From: Spirochaeta isovalerica
GTDB taxonomy: Bacteria > Spirochaetota > Spirochaetia > DSM-2461
DNA: 64,000 nucleotides
Assembly: GCF_014207565.1 (NCBI RefSeq)
Contig: NZ_JACHGJ010000009.1
Span: 109,407 to 173,406 of the forward strand
Direction: 5' to 3'
The position numbers and the translations under genes were made by a program. Below the pieces are notes generated by a model that was not told the DNA's origin, did not search any database, and saw only the letters and a program-made list of their open reading frames with translations. Below, piece by piece: positions 7,164-15,968 of this stretch; the first letter of the stretch is position 1, and each line of letters starts with the position of its first letter.

Positions 7164-9443
7164 ATGGAGAAGCAAAACAAGCCTGCCCAGCTGGAAAACA
7201 GAATGGGTTCTCTTGAAACCAAACTTGATTACCTCTCAACTCTTATCAATCAGTACAAGGCTTTGAATTTGAACCCCGAGGATGTGGTCAAAACGGCTTT
7301 GGAGGATAAGGATCTCAGCCTGCTTCTCGGCAGAGAGGATATCAATTTCCTGACAGGCAGTCCCGAGGAAATGAAATTCCGCAATCTTACGGAACAGTTG
7401 GGCGATACCTTTCTGGAAGTGAAAGAGGACGGGAACCTGAGCTTCTGTAACAGTAGAATTGAAGCGCTGACGGGCTTCAGTTGTGATGACATGATGGAGA
7501 GGTCTCTCTACCATATTATCAAGCCGGAATACAAAGCCGTTTTTTCCTACCATTTTTCCGGCACCGATCCTCTGGGCGATCATATTGTATTTCAGATCAT
7601 ACACAAATCAGGCAGCTTCATTACCCTGGAAGGGCAGATCGGTTTCTACAAGCGGGACAATCAACGTGTCATGGGAATGATTATCCACAGCCTTTCGCCG
7701 GAAAAGGAACTGCAGAACAGATTGCAGAAACTGGAAGACAACTACGACGCTCTTTCAGAGACCGTGAATGAAGTCATAATCCGGATCGATGAGGATTTTA
7801 ATATCATCTATTCCAATTCGGCGATGAAAGACATCTTCGGTTACGGCTCCGATGAGATCCTCGGGAAGAACCTGTCAATTCTCTTTCCACCGGAAATACT
7901 GAAACGTTATCACGATGATCTTCGGAAGTATTTCTATATAGACAGCCGGGACAGGGAAAAAATGGGCATGACCAATTCTCTCGAAATACTGGGCCGCCAT
8001 AAAACGAGGGGCATCTCTCCCATGGAGATTTCATTCGGCAATACTAAGAACTTCGAGGAAAGAACCCTGACCTGTATCATCCGGGATATTACTCAGCGCA
8101 AGAATGCGGAAAGGACACTTCATAAACTGGCTTATTATGACCAGCTGACAGGTCTTGGGAACAGGGATCTGTTCTTTCAGGATATGCAGGAGCACTTTGA
8201 TAATATTCAATTGGAATTCAACCTCAGCTGCCTTATGTTCCTGGATCTGGACGGATTTAAAAACATCAACGATACCCTGGGGCACGATACAGGCGACATG
8301 CTACTGAAAGAAGCGGCGAAAAGGCTCCACGACTGCCTGAGGGAAAGCGATTCGGTTTATCGTCTCGGCGGAGATGAATTCCTAGTCCTGATCAGGAAAA
8401 TAAGAGAAGTAAAAGACGCCTCGAAGGTCGCGGGAAATATCCTCAACACGATCCGCATGCCTTTCTACCTGAAAAGGGGAGACAAGTCGATTCCCGCCGT
8501 CAACGTGGGTGTCAGCATCGGGATTGTCTTTATCTCCGAAGGCGAAAAAGATGTCAACGAGCTGACAAAAAAAGCCGACCTGGCTATGTACGGCTCCAAA
8601 AACGCCGGAAAAAACCGTTACACCTTTTACTCTGAAGAAATGGTGCAGAAGATAAACGAGCGATGGGAACTGGAACAGGGCTTGAAAAAAGCCATGGCGG
8701 GAAACGAGCTGGAAGTCCACTATCAGCCCATTGTCGGAAGTTCAGGAAATATCCGCGGACTGGAAGCTCTCCTTCGATGGTATCATCCGGTCATGGGGCT
8801 CATTCCCCCGGATAAATTCATTCCCATTGCCGAGGAGACGGACCTGATCGTTCCCATAGGAACCTGGGTACTGGAAAAAAGCTGTCAGGATATTACAGAG
8901 TGGAACAATAACGGTTATGAAAACCTTTATGTCACGGTGAATTTTTCTACGAAGCAATTTGAACAGCCCGATATTATCGATACGATAACCCATGTGATCG
9001 AGCGGACAGGATGCAATCCCTCCAACCTGAAAATCGAGCTGACCGAAACGGGAATCATGCAGGCTCCGGACGAAACCATAAAAAAAATGAATTTGCTGAA
9101 AAGCGAAATTCCGGAGATCGAAATTCTGATTGATGATTTCGGCACCGGTTATTCCTCTCTCAGCTACCTGGCCAACCTCCCTACGGATATCCTTAAAATC
9201 GATCTCTCCTTCGTTTCGAAACTGCACGACCCGAACAACAGGAAAGTTGTCAACTCCATCATCAACCTTGCCGAATCCCTTGAAATGGATTATGTGACAG
9301 AGGGGATCGAATCGGAAGTGGAACTCGCCTTCTTTCAGGATAAAAAATGCGAAAGGATGCAGGGCTATTATTTCAGTCATCCGGTCAGTAAAGATGAGAT
9401 TGTAAAGCTGCTTAAAGCGTCGTCGCTTCCATTGAAAGAATAG
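7164..9443 (+). CDS. Cytoplasmic PAS-PAS-GGDEF-EAL cyclic-di-GMP enzyme
   Basis: Soluble 759-residue sensor with no membrane segment. A short N-terminal helix (1-45) precedes PAS domains at about 75-190 and 195-315. The GGDEF motif is intact at 402-406 (YRLGGDEF), with a likely product-inhibition site RESD five residues before it. The EAL domain begins near 530 (RGLEALLRWYHP, about 533-535) and retains NFSTKQF, ELTETGIM, DDFGTGYSSLSYL, LKIDLSF and VTEGIES, so both synthesis and hydrolysis of c-di-GMP look chemically possible. Start ATG at 7164. Confidence 0.93.
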   Translation: MEKQNKPAQLENRMGSLETKLDYLSTLINQYKALNLNPEDVVKTALEDKDLSLLLGREDINFLTGSPEEMKFRNLTEQLGDTFLEVKEDGNLSFCNSRIEALTGFSCDDMMERSLYHIIKPEYKAVFSYHFSGTDPLGDHIVFQIIHKSGSFITLEGQIGFYKRDNQRVMGMIIHSLSPEKELQNRLQKLEDNYDALSETVNEVIIRIDEDFNIIYSNSAMKDIFGYGSDEILGKNLSILFPPEILKRYHDDLRKYFYIDSRDREKMGMTNSLEILGRHKTRGISPMEISFGNTKNFEERTLTCIIRDITQRKNAERTLHKLAYYDQLTGLGNRDLFFQDMQEHFDNIQLEFNLSCLMFLDLDGFKNINDTLGHDTGDMLLKEAAKRLHDCLRESDSVYRLGGDEFLVLIRKIREVKDASKVAGNILNTIRMPFYLKRGDKSIPAVNVGVSIGIVFISEGEKDVNELTKKADLAMYGSKNAGKNRYTFYSEEMVQKINERWELEQGLKKAMAGNELEVHYQPIVGSSGNIRGLEALLRWYHPVMGLIPPDKFIPIAEETDLIVPIGTWVLEKSCQDITEWNNNGYENLYVTVNFSTKQFEQPDIIDTITHVIERTGCNPSNLKIELTETGIMQAPDETIKKMNLLKSEIPEIEILIDDFGTGYSSLSYLANLPTDILKIDLSFVSKLHDPNNRKVVNSIINLAESLEMDYVTEGIESEVELAFFQDKKCERMQGYYFSHPVSKDEIVKLLKASSLPLKE

Positions 9444-9467
9444 TCAACTTCAATTATTAAGGTTATA

Positions 9468-10664
9468 TTGTATTCTATGGCCATAATTAAAAGCCTTCTC
9501 GATACGGACTTATATAAATTCACAATGATGCAGACTGCTCTGCACCAGTTTTCAACCACAAAAGTGGAATATTCTTTCAAATGCAGAAATGAAGCAAACT
9601 GGACAGCGGAAATACTCGAAGAGATCAATTGCGAAATCGACAGCTTCTGCTCCCTTCGCTTCACAAAAGAAGAACTTGACTACCTTCACACCATTCCCTT
9701 CATGAAGAGTGACTTCATCGATTTCCTCGGTCTTTATCAGCCCAACAGGGACCATATTCGTCTCTGGATAGATGATGAGGGAGAACTTCAGATCTCGGTC
9801 AAAGGCCCCTGGTATCTGACGCTGCCATTCGAAGTGCCGGTGCTGGCCATCATCAATCAGATCTACTTTGAAAAAACAGGAAACTTTGTCTACGATCCTT
9901 CAAACAGCGAAAATCCCGTTATTCGAAGCGGCCTGGAAAAACTGGAAAAGAAATTTGAAGCGGCTGTAAAATCGGGAATTCCATTCTCCGATTTCGGAAC
10001 GAGACGGCGGTACAGTTTTCTCTGGCAGGGAACCGTTCTCAAAAAACTGAAAGAGCTTCCCCATTTTACCGGAACGTCCAACGTCTATTACGCCATGAAA
10101 TACAATCTCAAGCCGATCGGAACCATGGCTCACGAATTCATCATGGCCGGCGCAGGACAGAACGATGTTCCTCTGGTCAAGTCACAGCAGAAGATGCTAC
10201 AGGCCTGGGTCGACGAATACAGGGGAGACCTGGGAATAGCCATTTCCGACACATACGGCGTCGATGCCTTTATGCGGGATTTCGATTTATACTTCGCGAA
10301 ACTCTATGACGGAGTCAGGCACGATTCGGGAGAACCCATAGAGTGGGCCTGGAAAATCATCCGCCATTATGAAAGCCTGGAGATAAACCCCAGAACCAAA
10401 ACCCTCATATTCTCAGATGACCTGACAATAGAGAAAGCGAACAGCATACACGAGCAGCTCAGCCCTTATATTCAGGTGGCATTCGGGATCGGAACCCATC
10501 TGACAAATGATTTCGAAGGCGTTACACCTCTTCAGATTGTTATGAAAATCATTAGCTGCAATGACAGGCCCGTAGCCAAATTGAGCGACAGCCCCGGCAA
10601 GGGGATGTGCAAGGATGAGAATTATCTAACCTATTTAAAAGATGTCTTTAAGATTGCAAACTGA
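9468..10664 (+). CDS. pncB: Nicotinate phosphoribosyltransferase
   Basis: Preiss-Handler salvage enzyme making nicotinate mononucleotide from nicotinate and PRPP, ATP-assisted. Hallmarks are SLLDTDLYKFTMMQ at the N-terminus, FGTRRRYSF, GTMAHEFIMA, ISDTYGVDAFMRDF, VRHDSGEP (the phosphorylatable His) and IGTHLTNDFEG. Two starts compete: TTG 9468, with AAGG 6 bases upstream, and ATG 9477 (MAIIKSLL), with the same AAGG about 14 bases upstream. The ribosome-site spacing slightly favours TTG. Length 395-398 residues is normal. It is convergent with the next gene, one base between the stops. Confidence 0.93.
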   Translation: MYSMAIIKSLLDTDLYKFTMMQTALHQFSTTKVEYSFKCRNEANWTAEILEEINCEIDSFCSLRFTKEELDYLHTIPFMKSDFIDFLGLYQPNRDHIRLWIDDEGELQISVKGPWYLTLPFEVPVLAIINQIYFEKTGNFVYDPSNSENPVIRSGLEKLEKKFEAAVKSGIPFSDFGTRRRYSFLWQGTVLKKLKELPHFTGTSNVYYAMKYNLKPIGTMAHEFIMAGAGQNDVPLVKSQQKMLQAWVDEYRGDLGIAISDTYGVDAFMRDFDLYFAKLYDGVRHDSGEPIEWAWKIIRHYESLEINPRTKTLIFSDDLTIEKANSIHEQLSPYIQVAFGIGTHLTNDFEGVTPLQIVMKIISCNDRPVAKLSDSPGKGMCKDENYLTYLKDVFKIAN

Positions 10665-10665
10665 T

Positions 10666-12213
10666 CTAGCGGCTCAGGTAGGAGAGTTCTTCGGGGAGAA
10701 CGATGTTGTTTCCGTAACAGTCTTCACCATAACCGTTTTCCGCCAGAACCTGTAAATCGTGGAGAACTCTTTTGTCACCCTTGAACGAAACCTTCAGGTC
10801 GGTTCTCAAATCGATTTTCCCCTGTGCCAGAAGATAGGCTATGGCCCTGTTGGCAAATTCTCCGAGCGTTTCCTCATTGATCTGGCTTAAATCGGGAAGA
10901 GAGAACTCTGTCGAATAATTAATGATCTTGTTTTCTTCGAGCAGTTCGTGAAAAATTTCCTTCAACCCCTTTTCAAAATTCTCATTGCATTCCGGATCGT
11001 GAACGGAATGAAGGTTACAGATACTGAATGCGAGATTGCGCCTTTTCTCTGCATTGATTTTTTCGTTGACTCTGAATAAATCCATCGGCTTGGAAGCATC
11101 ATAGGTTTCATCACCCAAAACGAGAGAAACCTTGCTCCCGTAATGCTGGACAATTTTGGCCACGAGCGTCGAGGGCCGGACATGAAATCCCCGGTAACTG
11201 GGAACAGAGACCTGCAGATCCCCTTCCTCGGCATATTTGGAAATGACCTGTCGGGAAAGCTTGACACCGGCTGACAGAAACTGGGATGCGTAATTTAGAT
11301 AGTAATCAAAAATAATGCCCAGAATCTCTTTATCGGACACGGGCGGCTTATAGATTTTCGTATCCTTGCCGGAGAGGCTCATTATGTGACGCTCATAATA
11401 ATGGATCAGGCTTGTCGATGCCTCGAGAAGGTGAAAGACGATGGACGCGTGCCCGCGGATAAGAAGTAGATCCTGATCCATATCCTCGCTGTCCGTATTG
11501 GAAATATATGTGTCATAGAGGCTCTGGAGATTGTGGAATTTATTCTCCAGCAATCTGATACGGCTTTCATTATAAATATTGGGAATCAATTCCGAATATT
11601 TACCAGTTCTTTGCTTTTCAAGATCTATGAGGAGAACGCTTTCGCTGGCCAGGTTGAGATAGCTGGTTGCCAGATTAACAATGACTTTTTCAGGGTTGGT
11701 CACCTCTCTGCGCTTCAAATCCGATTCCAGCCTGCCTTCGGGGAATTCAATATAATGAAGGTTTTTCTTATCGATGACTGAACATTCTTTCAGCTCATTT
11801 CGCGATGCATTTTTCGTAATATCCTTAAAGCTGGTTTTCAGAGATTTTGCCAGTTTTTCGAGGACTTTGTCCGTTTCCTTTAAAAACAGATCGATGCCGC
11901 TCAGCAATTTGTATTGCGGTGAGGTCGATCGCAGATGAAGAGTAATATAAGAGACATCGGTCAAGGTCTTAATCGTCGATGTATTTTCCCTGAAAGCCGC
12001 CCATTTGCTGTTGTTCTTCGCGTTGTAATAATCGAGAACCTCCTCAAGCCTGGACGCTACGGCATGGGACTTTCCGAGAAACAATGTATTTAAAATATTC
12101 CGTCTGTCCGCCGAGGTTATAGCATAACGGGCATAGGACAGAAGAGAACAGGAAAAATGATTTATAAAATCATTAAAATCTTCTTCAACCGGTACATTTT
12201 TCTTCCAACTCAT
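10666..12213 (-). CDS. Large protein with internal HPr-like domain
   Basis: About 515 residues from ATG 12213, chosen over the TTG at 12234 because GGAG sits 5 bases upstream of it. Residues about 336-425 look like an HPr phosphocarrier domain: SYRGFHVRPSTLVAKIVQ matches GLHARPA with the phospho-His as H344, and ASKPMDLF sits where AKSIMG carries the regulatory Ser46, which is absent here. The flanking 330 and 90 residues are mainly helical and unrecognised, with no signal peptide. It lies 17 bases downstream of an FNR/DNR-type regulator gene, so the two are co-transcribed. A phosphorelay or sensor role is inference; H344 could also be non-catalytic. Confidence 0.65.
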   Translation of the reverse strand: MSWKKNVPVEEDFNDFINHFSCSLLSYARYAITSADRRNILNTLFLGKSHAVASRLEEVLDYYNAKNNSKWAAFRENTSTIKTLTDVSYITLHLRSTSPQYKLLSGIDLFLKETDKVLEKLAKSLKTSFKDITKNASRNELKECSVIDKKNLHYIEFPEGRLESDLKRREVTNPEKVIVNLATSYLNLASESVLLIDLEKQRTGKYSELIPNIYNESRIRLLENKFHNLQSLYDTYISNTDSEDMDQDLLLIRGHASIVFHLLEASTSLIHYYERHIMSLSGKDTKIYKPPVSDKEILGIIFDYYLNYASQFLSAGVKLSRQVISKYAEEGDLQVSVPSYRGFHVRPSTLVAKIVQHYGSKVSLVLGDETYDASKPMDLFRVNEKINAEKRRNLAFSICNLHSVHDPECNENFEKGLKEIFHELLEENKIINYSTEFSLPDLSQINEETLGEFANRAIAYLLAQGKIDLRTDLKVSFKGDKRVLHDLQVLAENGYGEDCYGNNIVLPEELSYLSR

Positions 12214-12230
12214 ATCGTCTCCATTATCGG

Positions 12231-12881
12231 TCAATCGTATTCTTTCCAGAAGTCCTCTTTCAGCATCAATTCCTTTTTTTCCCAGTTGGCAATCCCTCTT
12301 TTCTTCAATCTGGCCAGTAGCCGTGACAGAGTTTCAGGAATGGTTCCAATTGCCGAAGCCAGATCTTTTTTAGACAGGGAAATAAGGTAGACCTCTTTTT
12401 CTCCGTAATTTTCCTTCAGATACCGGAAAAAGCGGTCTTCCACATCGTAGGCTGAAAGATAGTGAATCCTTCCGGATAGATATCTCTGCTTATTCATCAG
12501 GACGGCAATGAAATCATTTCTGAAATCTTCATTTTCCATCAGGCGATAAAAAGATTTCTTGTTGAGATAAAAGAGATTTGAATCTTCAAGAGCCATGGCT
12601 GATACGGGATAAATATCATCTAGATACAGAACGACCTCACCGAAGAGCTCTCCTCCCGAGAGTATTCGAACGATGATGTCCCGCCCCTCTTCTGTTCCCC
12701 GGTAAAGCTTGACAGAGCCGCTTAAAAGAAGAAAAACCCGGGAACCGGATTCCCCCTCCCTGAAAATCTGCTCATTTTTTTCTGCAGCGGCAACTGTGCC
12801 CTCTCGTAATATCTCTTCACGATGTTCTTTCATCAGCCCGGAGAAAAGCTCAGTCCGGCTGAGAAATGCTTCGATGTCCAT
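12231..12881 (-). CDS. Crp/Fnr-family transcriptional regulator, FNR/DNR-type DNA-reading head
   Basis: 216 residues: a cyclic-nucleotide-binding-like sensor (about 1-120), dimer helix, and winged helix at 169-197. The recognition helix IPETLSRLL has Glu183, Ser186 and Arg187, the E-x2-S-R pattern FNR uses to read TTGAT half sites. The protein has no cysteine, so it cannot hold FNR's iron-sulphur cluster. A haem-based DNR/NNR mode or another ligand is more likely. A matching palindrome lies at 12921-12934, between this gene and the divergent operon at 13003, consistent with control of that operon and possibly of itself. Confidence 0.87.
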   Translation of the reverse strand: MDIEAFLSRTELFSGLMKEHREEILREGTVAAAEKNEQIFREGESGSRVFLLLSGSVKLYRGTEEGRDIIVRILSGGELFGEVVLYLDDIYPVSAMALEDSNLFYLNKKSFYRLMENEDFRNDFIAVLMNKQRYLSGRIHYLSAYDVEDRFFRYLKENYGEKEVYLISLSKKDLASAIGTIPETLSRLLARLKKRGIANWEKKELMLKEDFWKEYD

Positions 12882-12920
12882 AAATCCAGTTTACTACTTT
12901 TTGAAAAAAAATACCCGAAT

Positions 12921-12964
12921 TTGACCTGAGTCAATTTCAACTTTTCCCGGACCATGTATATTAT
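12921..12964 (+). promoter_or_regulatory. FNR/DNR-type operator plus promoter of the 13003-16208 operon
   Basis: TTGACCTGAGTCAA at 12921-12934 is a perfect TTGAC-N4-GTCAA dyad, the spacing and near-sequence of FNR (TTGAT-N4-ATCAA) and DNR boxes. A -10-like TATATT is at 12957-12962. A start site seven bases beyond it would place the dyad centre near -41.5, the class II activator position. No good -35 is visible, as expected for an activated promoter. On the other side the dyad lies 40 bases before the regulator's ATG. Confidence 0.72.
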
Positions 12965-13002
12965 GTTCACAAATTAGATGATGTTTAAGAAAAGAGGAGA
13001 AT

Positions 13003-14253
13003 ATGAATAAACAGTTTTCCCTGACAATAGAGAATACGCTTTACGAAATCACGGAAGCCCATCCCGAAACAATAGATGTTTTTGTATCACGGGGATTTCC
13101 CCAGATGGGAGATGAGGAGAAGAGATTAACCTTCGGGAAATCCATAAACCTGAAAACCGCTCTGATGCTCAAGGGAATTAATTCCGAGAGCTTCCTAAAC
13201 CTCCTGCGGGAAACGGTAGAAGGAATTAGCCAGCAGGATGTCACTCTTCTGAACGGACCGGTGAAGACCGCGGAAATGACCGGGGAGACATTGAGCATCA
13301 TGGGTCTCCTTCCCTGTCCGGTCCGAATTCCGCTGATGGAGAATTTTGAAAAATTCGCTTCCACTTTTACAGCGGAAAAGGGAATCGTTCTCAACTATCA
13401 GCTCCAGGCCGCCTCGCTCGGGCTTGAGTGGGTGGAAGAGCATATACTCGGCAGAGATTCGGCAGAAGAACTTCCCGATCTGTTTCTGTCTGCCGGATTT
13501 GATCTTTTTTTTGATGAGGAGAAATTCGGTCATTTCAGAAAAAGCGGAGTTTTCAAAGATTTAACGGACTTTGATACCGTAAACAGTGATTTCGAAGGCA
13601 TGGGAATCATCGACCCCGAAGGGCTTTACAGTATAATCGGAGCCGTTCCCGCCGTTTTCCTCGTCAACACAGAAGAGCTGGGAGGGCGAAAAGTACCCGA
13701 AAGCTGGGAAGAGATTCTGAAGCCGGAGTTTGAAAACACAGTATCACTGCCGGTCGGAGATTTCGATCTGTTCAATGCCATTCTTCTCAATATCTATAAA
13801 AATTACGGTCCGGAAGGTGTCAGAAAACTGGGAAGAAGTCTTCTTGAAGACCTTCATCCGTCGCAGATGGTTAAAAGCGCCACCCGAAAAGGGAATAAGC
13901 CTGTCGTTACAATTATGCCATCCTTTTTTACCAGGATGACAGGGGGAAAGGGACCGCTTATTTCTGTATGGCCGAAAGACGGAGCCATCATAAGTCCCAT
14001 TTTTATGCTCTCCCGGGCCGATAAAGCCCGGCAGCTCAAACCGGTAGTCGATTTCTTCGCTTCAAAAGATGTGGGAGAGATTCTGGCTCATCAGGGCCGT
14101 TTTCCTTCTTTGAGAAGCGATGTGGATAACCGCTTCGAAGAAAGCAACTATATGTGGATCGGATGGGACTTCATAAGAGACAACGACATAGGAGCGCTCA
14201 TCAGAGAATGTATGGATCTGTTCGAAGAAAGTTCAAAGGAGCCAGCTCAATGA
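13003..14253 (+). CDS. DUF1858-like domain fused to substrate-binding-protein fold, cytoplasmic
   Basis: 416 residues. Residues 1-68 (YEITEAHPETIDVFVSRGF, then ...LMLKGINSESFLNLLRE) follow the DUF1858/ScdA_N pattern of a small helical domain. From about 95 the sequence reads as a type-2 periplasmic binding protein (PVRIPLMENFEKFAS, GIIDPEGLYSIIGAVPAVFLVN, VPESWEEILKPEF). There is no signal peptide or lipobox and the binding fold is internal, so it should stay in the cytoplasm, unlike ordinary ABC binding proteins. Ribosome site AGAGGAG precedes ATG 13003. It is first in a four-gene operon and overlaps the GTPase gene by ATGA. Confidence 0.72.
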   Translation: MNKQFSLTIENTLYEITEAHPETIDVFVSRGFPQMGDEEKRLTFGKSINLKTALMLKGINSESFLNLLRETVEGISQQDVTLLNGPVKTAEMTGETLSIMGLLPCPVRIPLMENFEKFASTFTAEKGIVLNYQLQAASLGLEWVEEHILGRDSAEELPDLFLSAGFDLFFDEEKFGHFRKSGVFKDLTDFDTVNSDFEGMGIIDPEGLYSIIGAVPAVFLVNTEELGGRKVPESWEEILKPEFENTVSLPVGDFDLFNAILLNIYKNYGPEGVRKLGRSLLEDLHPSQMVKSATRKGNKPVVTIMPSFFTRMTGGKGPLISVWPKDGAIISPIFMLSRADKARQLKPVVDFFASKDVGEILAHQGRFPSLRSDVDNRFEESNYMWIGWDFIRDNDIGALIRECMDLFEESSKEPAQ

Positions 14254-14945
14254 ATCTCGTAACCGTTTCCGGTCCCCCTTCAACGGGAAAAACCGCCGTT
14301 ATTCTCAAAACCATCGAATCCTATAAAAAGCAGAATGTAAACGTGGGGGTTATAAAATTCGATTGCCTCTATACAGATGATGATATTCTCTACGAAAAAG
14401 CCGGTATTACCGTACGGAAAGGACTTTCCGGGGGACTCTGTCCGGATCATTATTTTGTCAGCAACATAGAAGAAGCTTTTGAATGGGGGCAGAAGGAAGG
14501 TTTCGATGTGCTTATCAGCGAATCAGCCGGTTTGTGCAATCGTTGCTCACCCTATATCAAAGATGTAAAAGCGATCTGCGTCATCGATAACCTGAGCGGA
14601 ATCAATACGCCGAAAAAAATCGGACCCATGCTCAAGAGCGCTGATATCGTCGTCATCACTAAAGGGGATATTGTCTCTCAGGCGGAAAGGGAAGTCTTCG
14701 CTTCCCGGGTTCACACAGTGAACCCCGGCGCCACAGTGATGCATGTGAATGGTCTGACCGGACAGGGAAGCTTTGAGCTTTCCACCCTTCTCTACGATCG
14801 AAGTCTCGATACGGAAACGCTGAAGGGAAAAGAATTGCGATTTTCCATGCCGTCGGCTCTCTGCTCCTATTGCCTGGGCGAGAAAAGAATCGGCGAACAG
14901 TATCAAATGGGCAATGTGAGAAAAATCAATCTGGAGGAAAGCTGA
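14250..14945 (+). CDS. Cys-rich P-loop NTPase of HypB/UreG type (putative metallochaperone)
   Basis: 231 residues from ATG 14250, which overlaps the upstream stop. Walker A is GPPSTGKT (8-15), a G3-like acidic segment is ISESAGL (89-95), and TKGD (137-140) stands where GTP-specific NKxD would be, so GTP preference is likely but not certain. Paired cysteines LCNRCS (C96, C99) and SALCSYCLG (C205, C208), plus C39, C64 and C110, suggest metal binding. HypB and UreG relatives insert nickel using GTP. No hydrogenase or urease gene is in the window, so the client is unknown. Confidence 0.75.
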   Translation: MNLVTVSGPPSTGKTAVILKTIESYKKQNVNVGVIKFDCLYTDDDILYEKAGITVRKGLSGGLCPDHYFVSNIEEAFEWGQKEGFDVLISESAGLCNRCSPYIKDVKAICVIDNLSGINTPKKIGPMLKSADIVVITKGDIVSQAEREVFASRVHTVNPGATVMHVNGLTGQGSFELSTLLYDRSLDTETLKGKELRFSMPSALCSYCLGEKRIGEQYQMGNVRKINLEES

Positions 14946-15956
14946 ATGTCACTATCAGTAAAAGAGTCGACCCTGGGAGAAATCCTGAATAAGTACCCTT
15001 TCGCCGCAGCTTATCTGGAACAGCAGAATCTTAAGGTCGAAGGCCGGGAGAATATGTCTCTCAATGAATATTTATCTTCTTTATCGGAGGATGAAATTGA
15101 GGAGAGAGCTCTGGACAGAACAGCCCTTATCGAAGGGTTGGAAAGCTACATAGCGCAAATGCTCGCTTTTCTGGGAGAGGAAGAACAGAAAGTAAGCTCT
15201 CTGTCGATTCTCTCCGGTGCAGATAAGTCGGGAGAGCCGGAGGGATTTGATGACTTCACAATCCGTACCGGCGAGATTATCGCCATCGTGGGCCCTACCG
15301 GTTCAGGCAAAAGCAGATTGCTGGGTGATATCGAATGGGTCGCTCAGAGAGATACTCCGACGAACCGGCAAATCCTCATAAACGGAAAAGTCCCCGACAG
15401 CAAATGGCGCTTTTCCACATCGGATAAACTGGTTGCCCAATTGTCCCAGAATATGAATTTTGTCATGGATCTGACCGTGGAGGAGTTTCTTCACCTCCAC
15501 GCGGAAAGCCGTATGGTGGAAAACAGAGATGAAGTCGTCAGGAAAATCATCAGCTGCGCCAATGATCTGGCCGGAGAAAAATTTGAACTGACCACACCGA
15601 TAACCAGTTTGAGCGGCGGTCAGTCCCGGGCCCTGATGATTTCCGACACGGCCATATTGAGCCGCTCTCCCATCATTCTGATTGATGAGATTGAAAATGC
15701 GGGGATTGACCGGAAGAAAGCCCTCTCGTTCCTCCTTTCCCAGGAAAAGATTGTTCTTATGGCCACTCACGACCCGATGCTCGCGCTGCTGGGAGACAAG
15801 AGAATCGTAATCAAAAACGGCGGCATCCACAAAATCATAGAAACCTCCTCTGAAGAGCGGGCCATGCTTGAGGAAATAGAAAAAGTAGACAGAAAAGTAC
15901 AGAACCTCCGGGCTTCATTGCGCCGGGGAGAAATACTGACAAGAGAAAGTTTTTAA
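14946..15956 (+). CDS. ABC-type ATPase with N-terminal DUF1858/ScdA_N-like domain, no permease
   Basis: 336 residues. Positions 1-75 (TLGEILNKYPFAAAYLEQQN, then MSLNEYLSSLSEDEI) resemble the same small domain found in the first gene of the operon. The ATPase is complete: Walker A GPTGSGKS (116-123), Q-loop AQLSQNM, signature LSGGQ (222-226), Walker B IILIDEIEN and switch ATHD. There is no transmembrane segment and no permease in the operon, so it may power a soluble assembly or remodelling step, like SufC, rather than transport. It starts directly at the stop of the NTPase gene (TGAATG). Confidence 0.75.
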   Translation: MSLSVKESTLGEILNKYPFAAAYLEQQNLKVEGRENMSLNEYLSSLSEDEIEERALDRTALIEGLESYIAQMLAFLGEEEQKVSSLSILSGADKSGEPEGFDDFTIRTGEIIAIVGPTGSGKSRLLGDIEWVAQRDTPTNRQILINGKVPDSKWRFSTSDKLVAQLSQNMNFVMDLTVEEFLHLHAESRMVENRDEVVRKIISCANDLAGEKFELTTPITSLSGGQSRALMISDTAILSRSPIILIDEIENAGIDRKKALSFLLSQEKIVLMATHDPMLALLGDKRIVIKNGGIHKIIETSSEERAMLEEIEKVDRKVQNLRASLRRGEILTRESF

Positions 15957-15968
15957 GGAGTTATCAAT

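Noticed and set aside
12214..12234. TTG start at 12234 for the HPr-domain protein
   Set aside because: It would overlap the regulator stop without a ribosome site; ATG 12213 has GGAG five bases upstream.
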